Positions 1-13,084 of a stretch of DNA of 64,000 bases are shown piece after piece. A model generated the notes under the pieces. It was not told the origin of the DNA. It was given only the letters and a program-made list of their open reading frames with translations, and ran no database searches. The DNA is from Bugula neritina (Eukaryota > Bryozoa > Gymnolaemata > Cheilostomatida > Bugulidae): NCBI GenBank assembly GCA_964035545.1, contig OZ037765.1:16796698-16860697 (forward strand), written 5' to 3'. Both the position numbers and the translations under genes were made by a program. Each line of letters begins with the position of its first letter. Position 1 is the stretch's first letter.

Positions 1-1242
1 ATATTATCGTTTTTTCTGCTGTCACCAGTCCAATCAAATAATGGTGAATATTTGTGTTATACTTGGCAGCCACTATAATCACTAGCTTATCAGTCATTAT
101 ATGAATGTTATGCATGATTAGAACAGCAGTTTCATTGATTAATAGTATTTTATATAGTAGTCAATTTCTGAGATTTTAATGATCCATTTCTATAAGATTT
201 TGCAACAGGCAATGCCCAAAAAGGGTACAACTCCTAATTATAAATTGGATATAAGGGACATTGAAAAAAGGTCTATTGTTTAAAGCTATGTTTACATAAT
301 ACTCTTCAGTGTAAATATGGAAACCCTAATCAAAGGCCTACAGTGACTTGCGATGATTTTCAGAAAAATTTGCTGAAGCATTTCATAATCTCATACCTCA
401 AACTCTTCCGAAATTTTATTTTGCATTTTATCTAAAACTAAAAGCACTTAATTTGCTCTAAAATATAGGGATACATTTAAAAACTGGTCAACATTTGTAA
501 AACCCCAAGTAACAACATAGAAGTTCCTACCCTGATGTCTATTTTTGAGTCATATAATTATTTATATATCTATAGCCCGCAAATGCTTGCTCTGTTGGCT
601 GTAATAGATTTACAATCACATTTAACATGAGTGGTATGTTGAAGTATAGCCTTATAAGAGTACTAGCACAGGCAATGTCAGTAGTAATATATATAAACAT
701 ATATAATTCCTTTCAAAAACGTTTATACACAAAATTCTAAAAATAAAAGTTGATATTTTAAAGGTTTTTTTTCAGTTTGCAATTTAAACATTTTCAAACA
801 CTCTAGCTTTTTTGTCAGTCAGCATGTTGTCACTAGCCTATAGTACTCAGTTTATTACTTACCCAGTCTCAGTAGATAGTTGAATAAAAACAGTTGTTTA
901 ATAAATGATGGGACTGCAGCATAGAAGGATTTGAAAATATGAAGAAATTGTATCTAGATATAAGTAAACTGGTGAAATAGTTTAAACTGAATGCATATCA
1001 GTTATGAAGCCTTCTGAAAGATAATATGAATACTTAGTTACTAGAGCATGCTAACACAACAACTAACATATGACTGCACTATTAATAACATACATACCTA
1101 GCAAGATGTTTTCTAGGTTTAACCAAATTTTATTAGTTACGGAGACAGTAAAGGACACATTAACTTACATCAAGGCTGATGATTTTTGTCCATAGTGTAC
1201 TCTGACAGACAATTCACTGTTCTGATATGATGCTTTGTAGTA
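1..1242. other. intergenic, no gene seen
   Basis: AT-rich sequence with no convincing open reading frame, RNA gene or repeat. It ends at the first coding exon of the small basic protein gene. A 5' untranslated exon or promoter could lie here, but no distinct motif supports one. A possible acceptor (TTTGTAG) ends at 1240, so the first recognised coding exon may be spliced to an exon further upstream. Confidence 0.4.
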
Positions 1243-4200
1243 ATGCACACAATGTCCAGACAAGCTAACACAAGTTTTCAAGCTTTGCAAAACAGGCATC
1301 TTGAAGATTTGAAGAATTCCAATACTGTTCTAGCAGAGACCAGAGTTATTGGTCAAGACTCAAAAGAAACACAGCCGAAGGTATTTGCATACTTCACTGC
1401 TACTACTTTTATAATTTACTCGTTTGTTTCTTTTTCTTTACCTCTTAGATGTAAAGTATAAATATTGGCTCTGTAGTTGTATTGGTAAATGTAGTTATGG
1501 TGATAAAAATAATAACATATTATTAACAGTAGGTTGTATCAAGTTAGCAGAAGAATTTAGAAGGGGTCCAATATCAAACATTTATTTGGGGGTTTAAAAA
1601 TTGGTCGACATAAATTCCATGAAGACGTGAGTCCAATACAAAAAAGCAATACCATAATTTCGATTACATGGTGATGGAATGCACTAGTTGCAGAGTTGGT
1701 GCATTATTAGGATAATTATAACAGAACCACTATAGTGCTGAACCAATTATCTCACTGCTGAGTATATATCCAGTGATGTTTGCTTCCTTATTAACAACAG
1801 GAGCTCTAGTATGTAGAAACAAAGAACAGCAGTTTGTATTAAAGGGGGTTACACAGCAATCTGTTAAAATGTTGATTCTTTATAAAAATAAATTCATTTG
1901 TAACATTTCTCATCTAAAACACAGCGTTTCTGAAAATCTCAATACTGCACTCAAAAACTGAATGGAGTTATTCATTATATGCCAGAACATTAAAGCTGTG
2001 ACCCTTTAAACAAATTTACTATTACTTCTTCTTAACACATAGTTTTGCCCAAGATTCTTATCTGCAGTAAAATAGTGAGTCGATTAATTCTGAGTCAGCA
2101 TTAACGTATTGTGTCACCAATAATCAGTTTGATGTTACTTGTGCAGCTTTAACTGATTGTGATGGTGCCTCTATTAAATAAAACATATTCAAAAATATAC
2201 TCTATAGTTTTGTGATTTGTTGTATGGTGGGTAAATGGTATCAAATTACGATGTTTTTATCACAACCCTTCATCAGTTATATTTATAAACGCACACACTA
2301 AACTCAGTCTGCATATAGTAACTATTGCAGAATATAGGCTTAAAAGAGTATCAGTATCACATGAAACTTGGGAGTTTTCCAACATAACATCTCCTAAATT
2401 CAAAATAATTATGCAATCCTTGTAGATACAAAGGTAGAGAAAAATTATGCATTGAGTTATAACTTGATTCTAATATATTTTTTTATAGATATTCCATAGA
2501 ATGCATTTCATATATTACATGCACCTGGCTTACGAGGTTCTTTATGGTCAATATAACGTACTCTAGTCTTATTTCCTTTATAATTGCTATTTCTAGTCAA
2601 TATAATTTCAAATAATTATTTGACTATGGCAAAGGTGTGGTTTATATTTGCAGGTGAATAACGTGGTAAATTTGCCTAATAAGTCTGTCACCACTAAATT
2701 GAAAAGTTTTGTGGCTATACCAGTGAGAGCGGCTGGGCCAAACTATGATAAGCAAAAGAAATTACACAACAGGGCGGTGAATGCTGCAACTTCTGAAATA
2801 AATTCTACAAAATTTTCTGCGCCTAAAGCAGCCTTGAAGTTAGTTAAAAGGAGGTCGTCTGGCTCTGGTAAAAAAGCACCGTCAAGGCATTCAGGTATTT
2901 AGAATACATCTTGTATAAAGTTTGTACAATATTGTAATGTAAATTTAGCCATTAATTAGCATTTAGGTTTAAAAGCAATGTTTAATAATTAAATTAGGAA
3001 ATCAAAAAATCAATGAATTCATTAATTTTTTTACCTACTCATATAGTATGCAAGCTGTCATAATTTATAAGGACTGACAATGTATTTAGTTCAACAAACA
3101 TGTATAAGCTTAGCCCATTGCTAGCCAGTTGCAGTTTTTATATATACCAGCTTTTCAAGAGTTTCACTTGTTTTTTAGTTCCAAACTGTCTTAAAGAGCT
3201 TTAATAGGAAAAAAAATTCACCAAGGAAAAATAATAGCACTAACACACATAAATGCTCACATAGATTAGAGAGGCTTAGATGTGTTTTTTTTGTGATTTG
3301 TAGACGCGACAAATCGAACCGCTAACAATGCTTCTCCATCACAAACCCACAAGCCTACTTTATTAGCCAAGAAAGAGTAAGTTCCTCACTAAATAATATA
3401 AAACCTTTGCCCCCACTGAGATTCGAACCCGAGACCTCAGGCTTGCAAGCAGGTGCCCTACCATTACACCACAGGGTCTACTGGTTAAACTCAACACCAC
3501 ACATGCCCTTTACAGGAGAATATGACTTCAATTTCTTGTCAGTAGAAATCTTATAAGTTGCATACATAAGAAATTTATCATTTCCTGCTCTTAGGTTATA
3601 AATCTATTGCAGTTCTATTCAATTTGCATCAACTTGTGAAGTATTTTTAAATATTTGAATCAATACACTTATCCTGGTCAGGAAAAGACCTAAATTGTAG
3701 TTGAATTGGTATACAATTTTGTGATTTAAGATGGTCTAACTTTGAAACCAGAGGTCTGAAACACTTGGAAACAAATAAATATAAGTATCTCTCTTCTTTT
3801 GGATTTTTACTCTAATTTGTTATTTTGCTTACAGAAATAATGTGGATGAACAGAATATGAAACTGCAGCTGAAGAAGACAGAGGTAACAACTCCAGCTTT
3901 TCATAATGTTTTACTTTTAGTTGCTTATCGTTAAAAAGGAGCCTTTGAATAAACTCTGTCGTCCATCATGCGCTTTAAATATGAAAATTTTGGGATGAAT
4001 AAAAAAGTATTAAATTCAACTGCGTAACTGTTTTGTGAGATAATTTTTCATAGCAATATAATACTCTGGTTTTCTTCTATACTTTTTTAGTTATGAATCA
4101 AACAATTTGTTGGTTATATGCTAATACTTTGCATAAAATATAGGTACTGTTACATCCAAGTATCAAGTTATTAATAGGCTGAGTTTCAAATGTTTTTTTA

Positions 4201-4751
4201 CATGGTCCAATTTGAATAGGTTAGCCACTGACTTGGCCTAGCTCTGCCACCGAGACATTAATTGTTCATATTTTGTACATTGAAACAGGGGTGTCCACAT
4301 AGAGGCCCCAAGGTTTTATTGTCAGTGATTAGCCTTGAGTAAACATTTTAGATGCAACTGTAAATTACTTTGCAATGGTAAATAGCAAAATGCTGACATC
4401 ATATTTTATATTATGATCAGGCTTTTGGTCAGGCCTCTCTATTTTCGTATGCTAACCAATTAGCTGTTTCTCTAGCCATTTCTAACTAATTTTTGTTAGG
4501 ATGTAACTTGTAAGGCTCTCCATATTGGCATATTCACTGTTTATACACCTCAAACCTATTTTATGTGAATTCAAGTAAATTTATTTATTGAGAAAAGCCA
4601 GAAAATGTATTATGTAGTTTTTAGTTTATGCAATATAAATTAATATAATTTTAGAAAAATATAATTTTTGCAGATGGATGAATTTGAAAAAGAGCTCAAC
4701 AGTCGAATGTCTCGGTTGAAACATTCAGAAGCCTACTGGGTAGAGTTATAG
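1243..4751 (+). CDS. unrecognised small basic protein, 5 exons
   Basis: I assemble five exons: 1243-1380, 2654-2894, 3304-3376, 3835-3883 and 4674-4751. All junctions are GT-AG with matching phases and give a 192-residue protein ending in TAG. I do not recognise the family. The middle is rich in Lys, Ser, Asn and Ala, with a basic patch (LKLVKRRSSGSGKK) that could be a nuclear localisation signal. The last two exons encode a charged, probably helical or coiled-coil tail (QNMKLQLKKTEMDEFEKEL). No signal peptide or membrane segment is visible. The start is uncertain: ATG at 1243 or at 1252, and an in-frame TGA lies just upstream at 1228. The gene is convergent with GRWD1. The consistent exon phases make it probably real, but no homologue supports it. 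Confidence 0.6.
3411..3482 (-). repeat. tRNA-like sequence (tRNA pseudogene or SINE head)
   Basis: On the minus strand an A-box-like TGGTGTAATGG is followed at tRNA-like spacing by a B-box-like GGTTCGAATCT. The acceptor stem partly pairs, but the anticodon and T stems each contain mismatches, so it is unlikely to be a working tRNA. It lies in intron 3 of the small basic protein gene, about 35 bases after the donor of exon 3. No SINE body or tail can be assigned. Confidence 0.5.
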
Positions 4752-4988
4752 GACTTCATAGATGTTGAATAGCAGACCATGCATATATGAATATACCAAT
4801 GTTGCAAGCCATGTTCAACTATTTGCTCAACCTTTTACTTATGTCTGATGTGTTTTTTATATTCCCACCACAAAATATTACCTAGGGTCTAGGGATAAGC
4901 TAGAATGGCTCTAAAATGTAGATTGCACTTTCAAACTTAGCTTTTTAATATTTAGTTTTTGAAGATTGCTTTTGTTTAAAAGTTTTGA

Positions 4989-4994
4989 AATAAA
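4989..4994 (+). promoter_or_regulatory. candidate polyadenylation signal
   Basis: An AATAAA hexamer about 240 bases after the stop codon of the small basic protein gene. It is the first canonical signal seen after that stop. Position and hexamer are the only evidence. Confidence 0.4.
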
Positions 4995-5195
4995 AGGACA
5001 ATTTAAACAGTAAGCAGGCTGAAAACTATATCAGTAGACACATTATGATATGTGTAACCACTCATATGTTGCATTTATATTTAGTTAATGCAACCTGCTA
5101 ATATCTAGTGCTTATTACGTGCTAAGAAGCATAAGTTCCCGATGCTATATTGGGTTCCCATTTTGTGCGAAAGTAGCTGTAAACATGGGTGTCCA

Positions 5196-5421
5196 GTAAA
5201 AATGGCACAGGTAATAATAGCATAAATGGAAAAGTAGGTGAAACTGGCATATTTTCAAGATTGGGACTTGGGTTTAGGTTTGGAGATGGGGGTTTGAGTT
5301 TGGGAGTTTGAAATGGGGGTTCGAGTTTGAAAAAAATGCGCTAGTTGTACCTACTTTTCCATTTGTGCCATTATTACCTGTGCCATTATTACCTGTGCCA
5401 TTATCAACATGCCATTTTTAC
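5196..5421. repeat. foldback element (MITE-like) with G-rich centre
   Basis: Two inverted arms, 5196-5239 and 5349-5421, share a sequence starting GTAAAAATGGCA and ending AAAAGTAGGT. The right arm is longer because a unit containing AATGGCACAGGTAAT is tandemly repeated in it. The centre (5240-5348) is G-rich on the plus strand with several GGG runs (GGGTTTAGG, GGGGGTTTGAG). No transposase is encoded and I found no clear target duplication. It lies between the two convergent genes. Confidence 0.65.
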
Positions 5422-5705
5422 CTAAAATCGTAAATATGGCAACTTATCTATATGTAGCCTTTTACAAGGCAGTATATATCAGTGTGTGAATTTTGCCAAG
5501 TTTTAAGCATAGTTTAAATCTTAATCCATTGGGTGCTGACTTATTGTAAATATATGTGTTGTGGATGCATTTCATTTCTGTAGAGACATTTACATTATAT
5601 TATTTTACATGGTATATAATCAATACAACCATATCTATTATAAAGATAATATTAAGGTGTAAATTCTATATTTTTAAATATGTAGCCAGTACATATAAAC
5701 AGCAG

Positions 5706-8700
5706 TCATACACTAATAGTCCTAAATATGTTGAAGCCACTATGTGCAGTGCTAATCATAACACCTGGGCATTGTTTGTGCCAGTGTATTTCTTTAATGT
5801 CATTCTGTCCTTGATGTATAAATAGTAACTGAGGTGGTACATCCAGGTTTTCTTCTTGGCTGTCTTCATCTTTTTCAACCTGAATCACAATATCACTACA
5901 TGCTATTCAGAGAGCGGACAAATTACCTCCCATCAGTACTTATTAGCCAGGATTATGCAGCCCAATAAAATACACATATAATTTACATATCAACAATTAT
6001 TTATACATGCTTATTTTGCATTGGGTCTAAGTTTAGGTCTAAATCTGCTGAACATTTAGTTGCACGCAAAAGTAGTGAGTCACTTACTGCCAAGTCCCAC
6101 AGAGTAATCTGGTGATCAGCTCCAGAAGCAGCAAACACTGAACCATCACTTGGATGCCATTCCACTGATGTAATGGCAGAAGTGTGGTGCTTGAACATTG
6201 CCAGTGGCTTACTATTCTGTAACAGAGCCATCATATTGCGTAAACTATACACTTTTTGAATGGATAAGAGCAAAGTTCTAGTCTAACCACTACTTTCTTT
6301 CTGGATATGAGTAATTTCTTATCTGCTACACAACAACCAAGCAAAAAGAAACCAATTATGATGAAAACTGAATAGACACACCATGCTAGAATATTAACCA
6401 AAGAATATTCTTTGAAAATCACTCAATTGAAGTTATTCTCTGCCATTGTGAGTGAGCACATAAATATAAATTTAGCCAGATTAACACAACATCTAAAATA
6501 GTAGGTGGTTAATGAAAACTCGATGAATATGGAAACAAAAAGTTTAGCTCCTAAAGTGCCCACAAGTCAACATAATGCAAATAGGAGATAGGCATAAGCC
6601 AGCAATTCACCTTGAATTGTCTCAGATCCCATATTTTAATCAGACCATCATCTCCGCCACTAACTATAAATGGTTCATTAGCATTCCAACTAATAACGTT
6701 AATGTCTCTATTATGAGCTTCCTCGCACGTAAGCATACATGCTTTTGATGGGGTTGCCCTTGTGTCCCATATTCTTATACTTTTGTCCACAGAACAAGAT
6801 GCAAACACCTAGCAACATATAAATAGCCGTACACTCACAGATAAAGTCCAAAACATATTTTTCGTTATTACCTACAATATAGGCTGACTAATTACAATCT
6901 AAAGTTTACATTTATAAAATTGTATATAATCTCAGATGAAGGCAAGTGTACTTACAGTTGGTTCATTTGGTGACCACTGAATGTCCTCCACAGACGCTGT
7001 GTGGCCTGTATAAGGTCGCTGATCAACACTCCAACTAGACGAGTCTTGTGGCTTCCACAGGTGTATATTCTTATTACAATCACCAGTCAGTAGCTGACCT
7101 ATAATGAGACAACTTCCCTAATAATCACAGCGAGCAACAGAAAGAAAAGGGGGGGGGGGGTCTGAAAGTAAAAGATAAAAAAATTATTTTTAACATTATC
7201 TTTGACTACAGGTAAAATTTAAAATCATGGTGTGCAAGTTTAGGGTATAAAGTGGTTGCTTGAAGAGTTAAGGATGAACAATGAATAACATTTACCTGAA
7301 ACTAACGGGCACCAGTCCATAGCAAAACCCTCCACTCCATGCCCGCTGAATGAAAATAATGGCTGTATGCTTTGTGTTTTACTAGTTTTATGATATTCAG
7401 CTAGAGCTTTGGGATCATTCACAACATCCAATGGTGTTGACAAGTCCCACACATACACGACTCCTCGTTCACACCAACTCGCTGCAACCGTCTTTCCACC
7501 AATTTGACAAGCCTACCACATGCACATTTGAGACCATCAATATCAACAAGTTTAGGGTTGACACTAGTAAATCTCTTAACTCAAATAAAAAAGGGCTAGA
7601 TACCTAAAGAACTACCAATACACACTTGTGCCCACACCTATACAAAAATAGCACAAACTCTGGGCGAGATCATCATGGTGTAATGAGTATGAGAACTGGG
7701 AAGTAATAAATTCCGCTTAGCATGAACATAGCACTGCTCTCAGAAGTCAAATAAATAAATATTTAATTCGCAACTTTAATACTTACAACTTTTTATTTAT
7801 TAAATACTGCAATATTGAAAAACTGAAACTATAACATATCTCCACTACGTAACCCTGCAATATTGCATGTATAGAGAAACGTTGCAGATTTTATATAAAA
7901 ACTGCACTACCTGTATATGAAAGCTTGTGATACTTCCAATAATGTAATCAAAACTTTGATTGGAGAGCATAACATACACCAAGTTAACTCAATCATGATT
8001 GGATGGTACTAATAATGTGAAGGGAAATTTGGCTAGCATTATTATTCATTAGTTGCCATAATTTATGTTAAAATTTTTCTACATGTGGGTTATTGGAGAA
8101 GATTAATACAAGGCACCCTACCCTAATTCTGTTTACTGCTCCTAGAGGATGCTTAATTGGTGCAGCAGACAAGACTGGTAATTGAGAGTTGTCTTCTTCA
8201 TTGTCACTTTCATCATCACTTCCTCCACTCTCCTCATTTGACTTCTCCTTGAACCTACGAACATGTAAAAATACAACTTATAGAAATCAAATTAAATTGT
8301 GTCAGCTATTATGAGCAGCTATGATGGTAGTAACTGCAAATATAGCAGACAATTATTTAACCTGCTACATTTATAGAATGCAGATAAAATAAAAAGGGAA
8401 CAAGCATATTCAACAATATAGACAATATAGATAACTTTATCGCTTTAGTTATATTTTGTGTCATATTTGACCAACATTAATATATGCAAGACCTACTGTG
8501 TGTCACTCAACACAGAAATTAATTTAATTTTGCAGGTAAAAATTTAGGTTGTCCCACATCACAATTGTTCACTCTACTCCCTAATACAACTGCAATCAAA
8601 CCTGTGCATGTTGGATAACTTCATGACTATAACACTGTTAGTGTGACTTCGCTCAGCCTGAGTACCACAAACAAGATAGCTGGTCATAGGATACGACTCT

Positions 8701-9362
8701 CTGCCTACCCCTAGTGGGTCTTCCAACACATCAAAGCTTAAGCAAGGAGCACCTTTAATAAAAGGACAAAACACAGTTTTTATCACAGGCTATCAAACAA
8801 CTCCAAATAACTAACTCATAGATTTTCTAGGGGGGAATAGGAAGAAAAATATAATGAAAAATTAATATAGTCTGAGTGAAACTTGCATATTGACTAAAAT
8901 TATATTTTTTGGAACAAATCATTAACAAAAGATATGTACCGAATCATGCCCTACTTTGATTCAATTACATTGTATTAATTACCAACACAGAATACTTCTT
9001 TCTCAGAGTGTACGTACTATACTACCTGTGTGTGCTTTGTGTAACATTATATAGGCAGACTCATCTACGACCAGTTTGCTAGGTCGACAATCATCTTCCT
9101 CATCAACTTTTGATCCTGGCAAATAGACCCTAGAAGATCCGCTATCACCGATCATGCCCTAAAATTTGCATGCCCAATCTTGAAGTTCACGTGACAACTA
9201 CTATATGCTCATAAAAGCTAGCAAGAAAATAGCCCTAATAAAGTATTTTCCTACCTCTTCTTCTTGATTGCTAATGTCTTGGACTATTTCATCACTGTCA
9301 CTTTCTTCACAGCCGATATCCATATCCTCTTCACTGCTGGTCCTATCATCATACTCATCCAT
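5706..9362 (-). CDS. GRWD1: glutamate-rich WD repeat protein 1 (GRWD1)
   Basis: Nine minus-strand exons join in frame: 9255-9362, 9026-9158, 8602-8752, 8122-8254, 7296-7512, 6956-7098, 6611-6808, 6088-6216 and 5706-5879 (stop TGA included). The protein is 461 aa, close to human GRWD1 (446 aa). An acidic N terminus is followed by the H4-binding-like segment ([19 protein letters not shown]), an acidic linker ([10 protein letters not shown]) and WD repeats with motifs typical of GRWD1 ([59 protein letters not shown]). The end, FNIFRTISV, matches the family. GRWD1 is a nucleolar WD40 protein linked to ribosome biogenesis and, in mammals, to histone binding and replication licensing. I chose ATG 9362; an upstream in-frame TTG stretch has no ATG. 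An intron holds a G12 run at 7149-7160. Confidence 0.93.
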
Positions 9363-10029
9363 TGTAGTAGAACCTACAAGTTCCTGTAGAGTGTAATTCA
9401 ATCTGATGAATTAGGAGAGCATGGAACATGAATTGGAAATGACTACTAAGTAAAACCATTATACTATGCCGACATATTTTTTAGTCTGGTATAACAGAAA
9501 ATAAACTACAGATGCGTGCAGGGCTACCGCTGTCTCAACAATGAACTCTAGAACAGCAAATTTGAAACTACTATTTATTGCAAATTTTAATGTTCGCGGG
9601 CTTTGCTCATTTATAAAAACAGAATAAAATTACAAAATATTTCCATGTACCAGTAGAATAACAAAAATTTTAAAGCACTCACTAAACTTTTTGATATTTT
9701 TAATGTTTAAATATAGTATTTAGACATAATTTTCAATAATTGACTAATATAAACCTTGCACGTTAATCAAATGACACCTATGTCTGAAATATAAAACAGG
9801 TGACAAAATAATTTGCAAGACAATGGTTTTAACAATGTAAACAGTGTGTTTCTTGAAAGTGTTTTATAACTCATGCTGGGAATTAGACTTGATGGTTTTA
9901 ATGTGGTATAGGAGCAATTTTGACAAATATAATACAAATACAATGGGGAACATGTTAATCTTACTAGAGCTAATACTAATAAGCTGAAAGCCTTATTACT
10001 ACTAAGCCACAATTATTAGCTGTGTCAGT
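9363..10029. other. upstream of GRWD1, no feature identified
   Basis: Presumed promoter and 5' untranslated region of the minus-strand GRWD1 gene. The sequence is AT-rich. I see no clear TATA box, initiator or further coding exon. Confidence 0.3.
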
Positions 10030-10660
10030 TGTAGCATTTACTTGGCCTAAATGTGATACCTACACTGACACTAGACATGACTCTGACTAATAGTAATAAC
10101 TATAGACATGGGATAATCATAGTGATAGTGATAGACTTATACTTGAAGTAAATCTATAAAATTAAATGTAATCATCCTAATTAGTATATTTAATCAGTAT
10201 ATACAAATTGAATTATAATAATATTATATTATATTATTAAATTTGCAATGATTTTTTAAATATATTTATAATTTTATTATAATTATTATTATTATTATAT
10301 AAATATTAAATATAATTAAAATTTATAAACAGTAAACATTTACAGTGTTTATAAAATTAAATATAACAAAAAATAAAAGCATTAGCCATGAAATTTAATT
10401 ATTATGATTATATTATCATTATGATTATGAATATCAATATGATTATCATTAAGTTTAACTCGACTGTGAAATAATAATAAACATTATGACTATCAAAATC
10501 ATAATGATAAAAACTAAACTTAAACTTAAAGTTCGGTTAAAGTTAAACGATAATCATAAACCTGATACTATCAGTGATAGTCATAGTCATAGTGATTAAA
10601 AGGCACAGTGACACTGACTGAGTCAGAGTGTGACACTGACAGTCTCAGTGCTAGAAATCA
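10030..10660. repeat. degenerate 6-bp-periodic AT-rich patch 1
   Basis: A cryptic simple-sequence tract made of drifting hexamers such as TTATCA, TTATGA and ATATGA, and near its end AGTGATAGTCATAGTCATAG. One position alternates between C and G while A/T positions hold, so the tract is nearly self-complementary. Units are not perfect tandem copies. It lies upstream of the minus-strand GRWD1 gene. Confidence 0.6.
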
Positions 10661-11478
10661 CCAAATCCGGGTCATAAATTTGAAAAATAACTCCTGACAA
10701 CGATAATACACTTCTTCGTCATAATTAGTACTTAAATAAAGATGACAGAACTGGAGTCAGCGTGATAAACATCAACATGAACACGGCGTAACCATTAGGC
10801 CTTGCAGTTGCTCATGACTCATGAGGCAGTGTGCTCAAGCATTGAATTGAACGGAAGTTCGTTACAACGATCAGTGAGTTAGTCGCTGTTATTGTATTTA
10901 GGGCGCTCCGATCGTAATACTACAGTATATATTATTATTAGGTATTATATTATTATGAAACTTTTTTATGTGTCGCAGCTTTAGCTGTTGTAGTATCTTA
11001 CTAGACTGGAATGAAAAATACTTTTCTCAAATGAAATCTGCTTCTAGCAGAGCTGTTCTGTTTGAGTGCAGTAGTGAAAAAGTTTAGTAGCCCAAGCTAT
11101 GTGTATGAACTTTGATTAAAAAATTCTCAAAGAACATAACTCTGTTTGCCAGAATGTTCTATATCAAACATGACAGTTGCTGCAAGGGTGGAGGCTTAGC
11201 CAATTATTTGTATGGAAAAACAGTTTGTAATTATGCTGTTTGACCATCCATTTTAGAAATTACTGTTATGCAGAAAGTTTTGGTTAAAACTATCAGCAGC
11301 TCAGAATTGAGAAGTTTAGGCTTTAGAATTTTATGTGCAAGTATGGAATTTGTAAATTTTAGGAATGCGATTGTGCATTATTACAGTTACCCTGAGCCTC
11401 CCAATTCTTAGGTAAAAGTGCTAGATTGTTAAGTTTTAATGGCTAATAAAATGTCTTAATGCTCAAGTTGGGATATAT
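10661..11478. other. intergenic, slightly GC-richer island
   Basis: Between 10760 and 10910 the sequence is richer in G and C and includes an AP-1-type TGACTCA within a short palindrome (CTCATGACTCATGAG). This could be a regulatory segment or an old element; no gene is supported. The rest is ordinary AT-rich sequence. Confidence 0.25.
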
Positions 11479-11826
11479 TGTAGTGGCTGTGGGAAGTATA
11501 CCCCTCAGTACCCCCTGCCTGAATAACTGTATTATATTATGAGGCACAAAGTTCCAAGGGACTACAAATCCATAGCGATGCCGCAACTCCATACGTCAAT
11601 ACCGCCAGAATCCTATACTATTCAATCAGGACCAGCCTCTTGGACATAAGTAGCGCCTTCCAGCGCCTAGCCTCAGTGAGAGGATAACTGTCGACTAACT
11701 AAGTTACTAGTGTAACTATTCTTAAGTTGTACTCTTTTTGCTATGTTCTATATGACTCTGTTTGTATATAATTAGAATATCAATACAGTTCCTTCTTTGA
11801 AACGTCAACTATTTTGGTTCTTCACA
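11479..11826 (+). mobile_element. candidate solo LTR
   Basis: A 348-base segment starts TGTAGTGGC and ends TTCTTCACA, with a GC-richer body, a TATA-like stretch (TGTATATAATTAG) near its right third and an end sequence (ATTTTGGTTCTTCACA) resembling U5 ends of Ty3-type retrotransposons. No internal gag or pol region follows. I see no matching 5-bp target duplication (left TATAT, right TAACC), so the borders are tentative. Confidence 0.35.
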
Positions 11827-13084
11827 TAACCTCATAGTGGACATGCAGTAATTATTGATGCATCCAATAACAACCCCCTTCGTTGTGCATAAAACTACAA
11901 CAATATTATGATGTTTTTAACTTTTTTTGCAAAAAATAAGTTGTGGGTCCTTAATTAGAACACTAGAATGCTATATTTATTTATTTTTGTGCTGTAACCA
12001 TAATTAGTTGCAAAAATGTTATATGTTTTACACAAAACAAGTTTGCAGAGCCTACGCTCAAGATTGATCCTATATTTTGGATTGATGGCACAGAAGAATA
12101 GAAAGCCTTAACATCAGATGAGACAACTAGTTATGTAGGTACATAAACTATTAATGCAACAGTAGGTTTTGACAAGTGATTTTATGATTACTGCAAGTGG
12201 AGATGCATTGTTTTTAATTTATAAATATATGTTGAAACGATGATTGGTAGAATGAATTACCACATATATTATGTTTTATTATAGTCCATATTAGAAAATA
12301 AGAATTACTTCATTTGCATGAAATCTTTTTTTTTTATTTTGTACAATTATACTAAGATTTATTTCAAAGCAACTGATTTTTCTGTATACAATAAAACAAG
12401 CTTGAGAAAATAGTTTTAATTCATCACTTATCATAAAAAAAACATATTTCTCAGCAGAAATGAACTTTTTAGCAAGATATTTTAAAAAGACTTTTAAAAA
12501 AAAGTACATATGCTAATTAGTTACCCAAATCAACTGAAATTACAGTTGTGTAGAAGTAAATTTCACTCTCATTCTGATTTTGCTCTGCACAAGATGTGTA
12601 TAGGCTATACACAAACTCCAAGTTAGGGCACTTGAGAAATGTTGTTTTCTTATCACCATGTTACATAAACGCTCGACTCATAGTTTTTAATGGTTTGAGG
12701 CTTTGAGCACATGTGCCAAAACCGGTTAGACTAAGTTTTAACGCTAAGGTTAAGCGACATGAAGTTAGAATGATCTCAAATAGACGAAGTTGCAGTTCAA
12801 TCACCCGTGAGTAGAAAAGCGAGCGCTACACGATTGGCTGACTGGAGCAGCACATTGATGTCTCTCATCGTCCCAATTGGCCAAATAAAATATAGGTCAC
12901 TAAAGAGAGACAAGCCGCAAGTAGTGTTGTGTTGCTGTCATAAGACCATGATGATGAAGTGACTGCACGACATAAGGTGTGCTGCCTTAATCTTAGGTAA
13001 TACTTCATTTTATAGTTAATGCTATACTAATACTATCTGTAAGTCAAAGTAAAAGTGAAGGCAAATGTTGAGTTTCTTCAGTTG
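11827..13084. other. intergenic; possible promoter-like segment near 12.8 kb
   Basis: No coding potential. Around 12800-12920 there are two CCAAT-type motifs (GATTGGCTGACTGG and CCCAATTGGCCAA) in a GC-richer stretch. This could be a distant promoter or 5' exon region of the plus-strand zinc-finger gene, but no splice link can be shown. Confidence 0.2.

Noticed and set aside
3411-3482. Functional tRNA gene
   Set aside because: A and B boxes are present, but the anticodon and T stems have several mismatches, so it is listed as tRNA-like.
9363-9401. N-terminal extension of GRWD1 to 9401
   Set aside because: The extension begins with TTG, not ATG; the first ATG in frame is at 9362.
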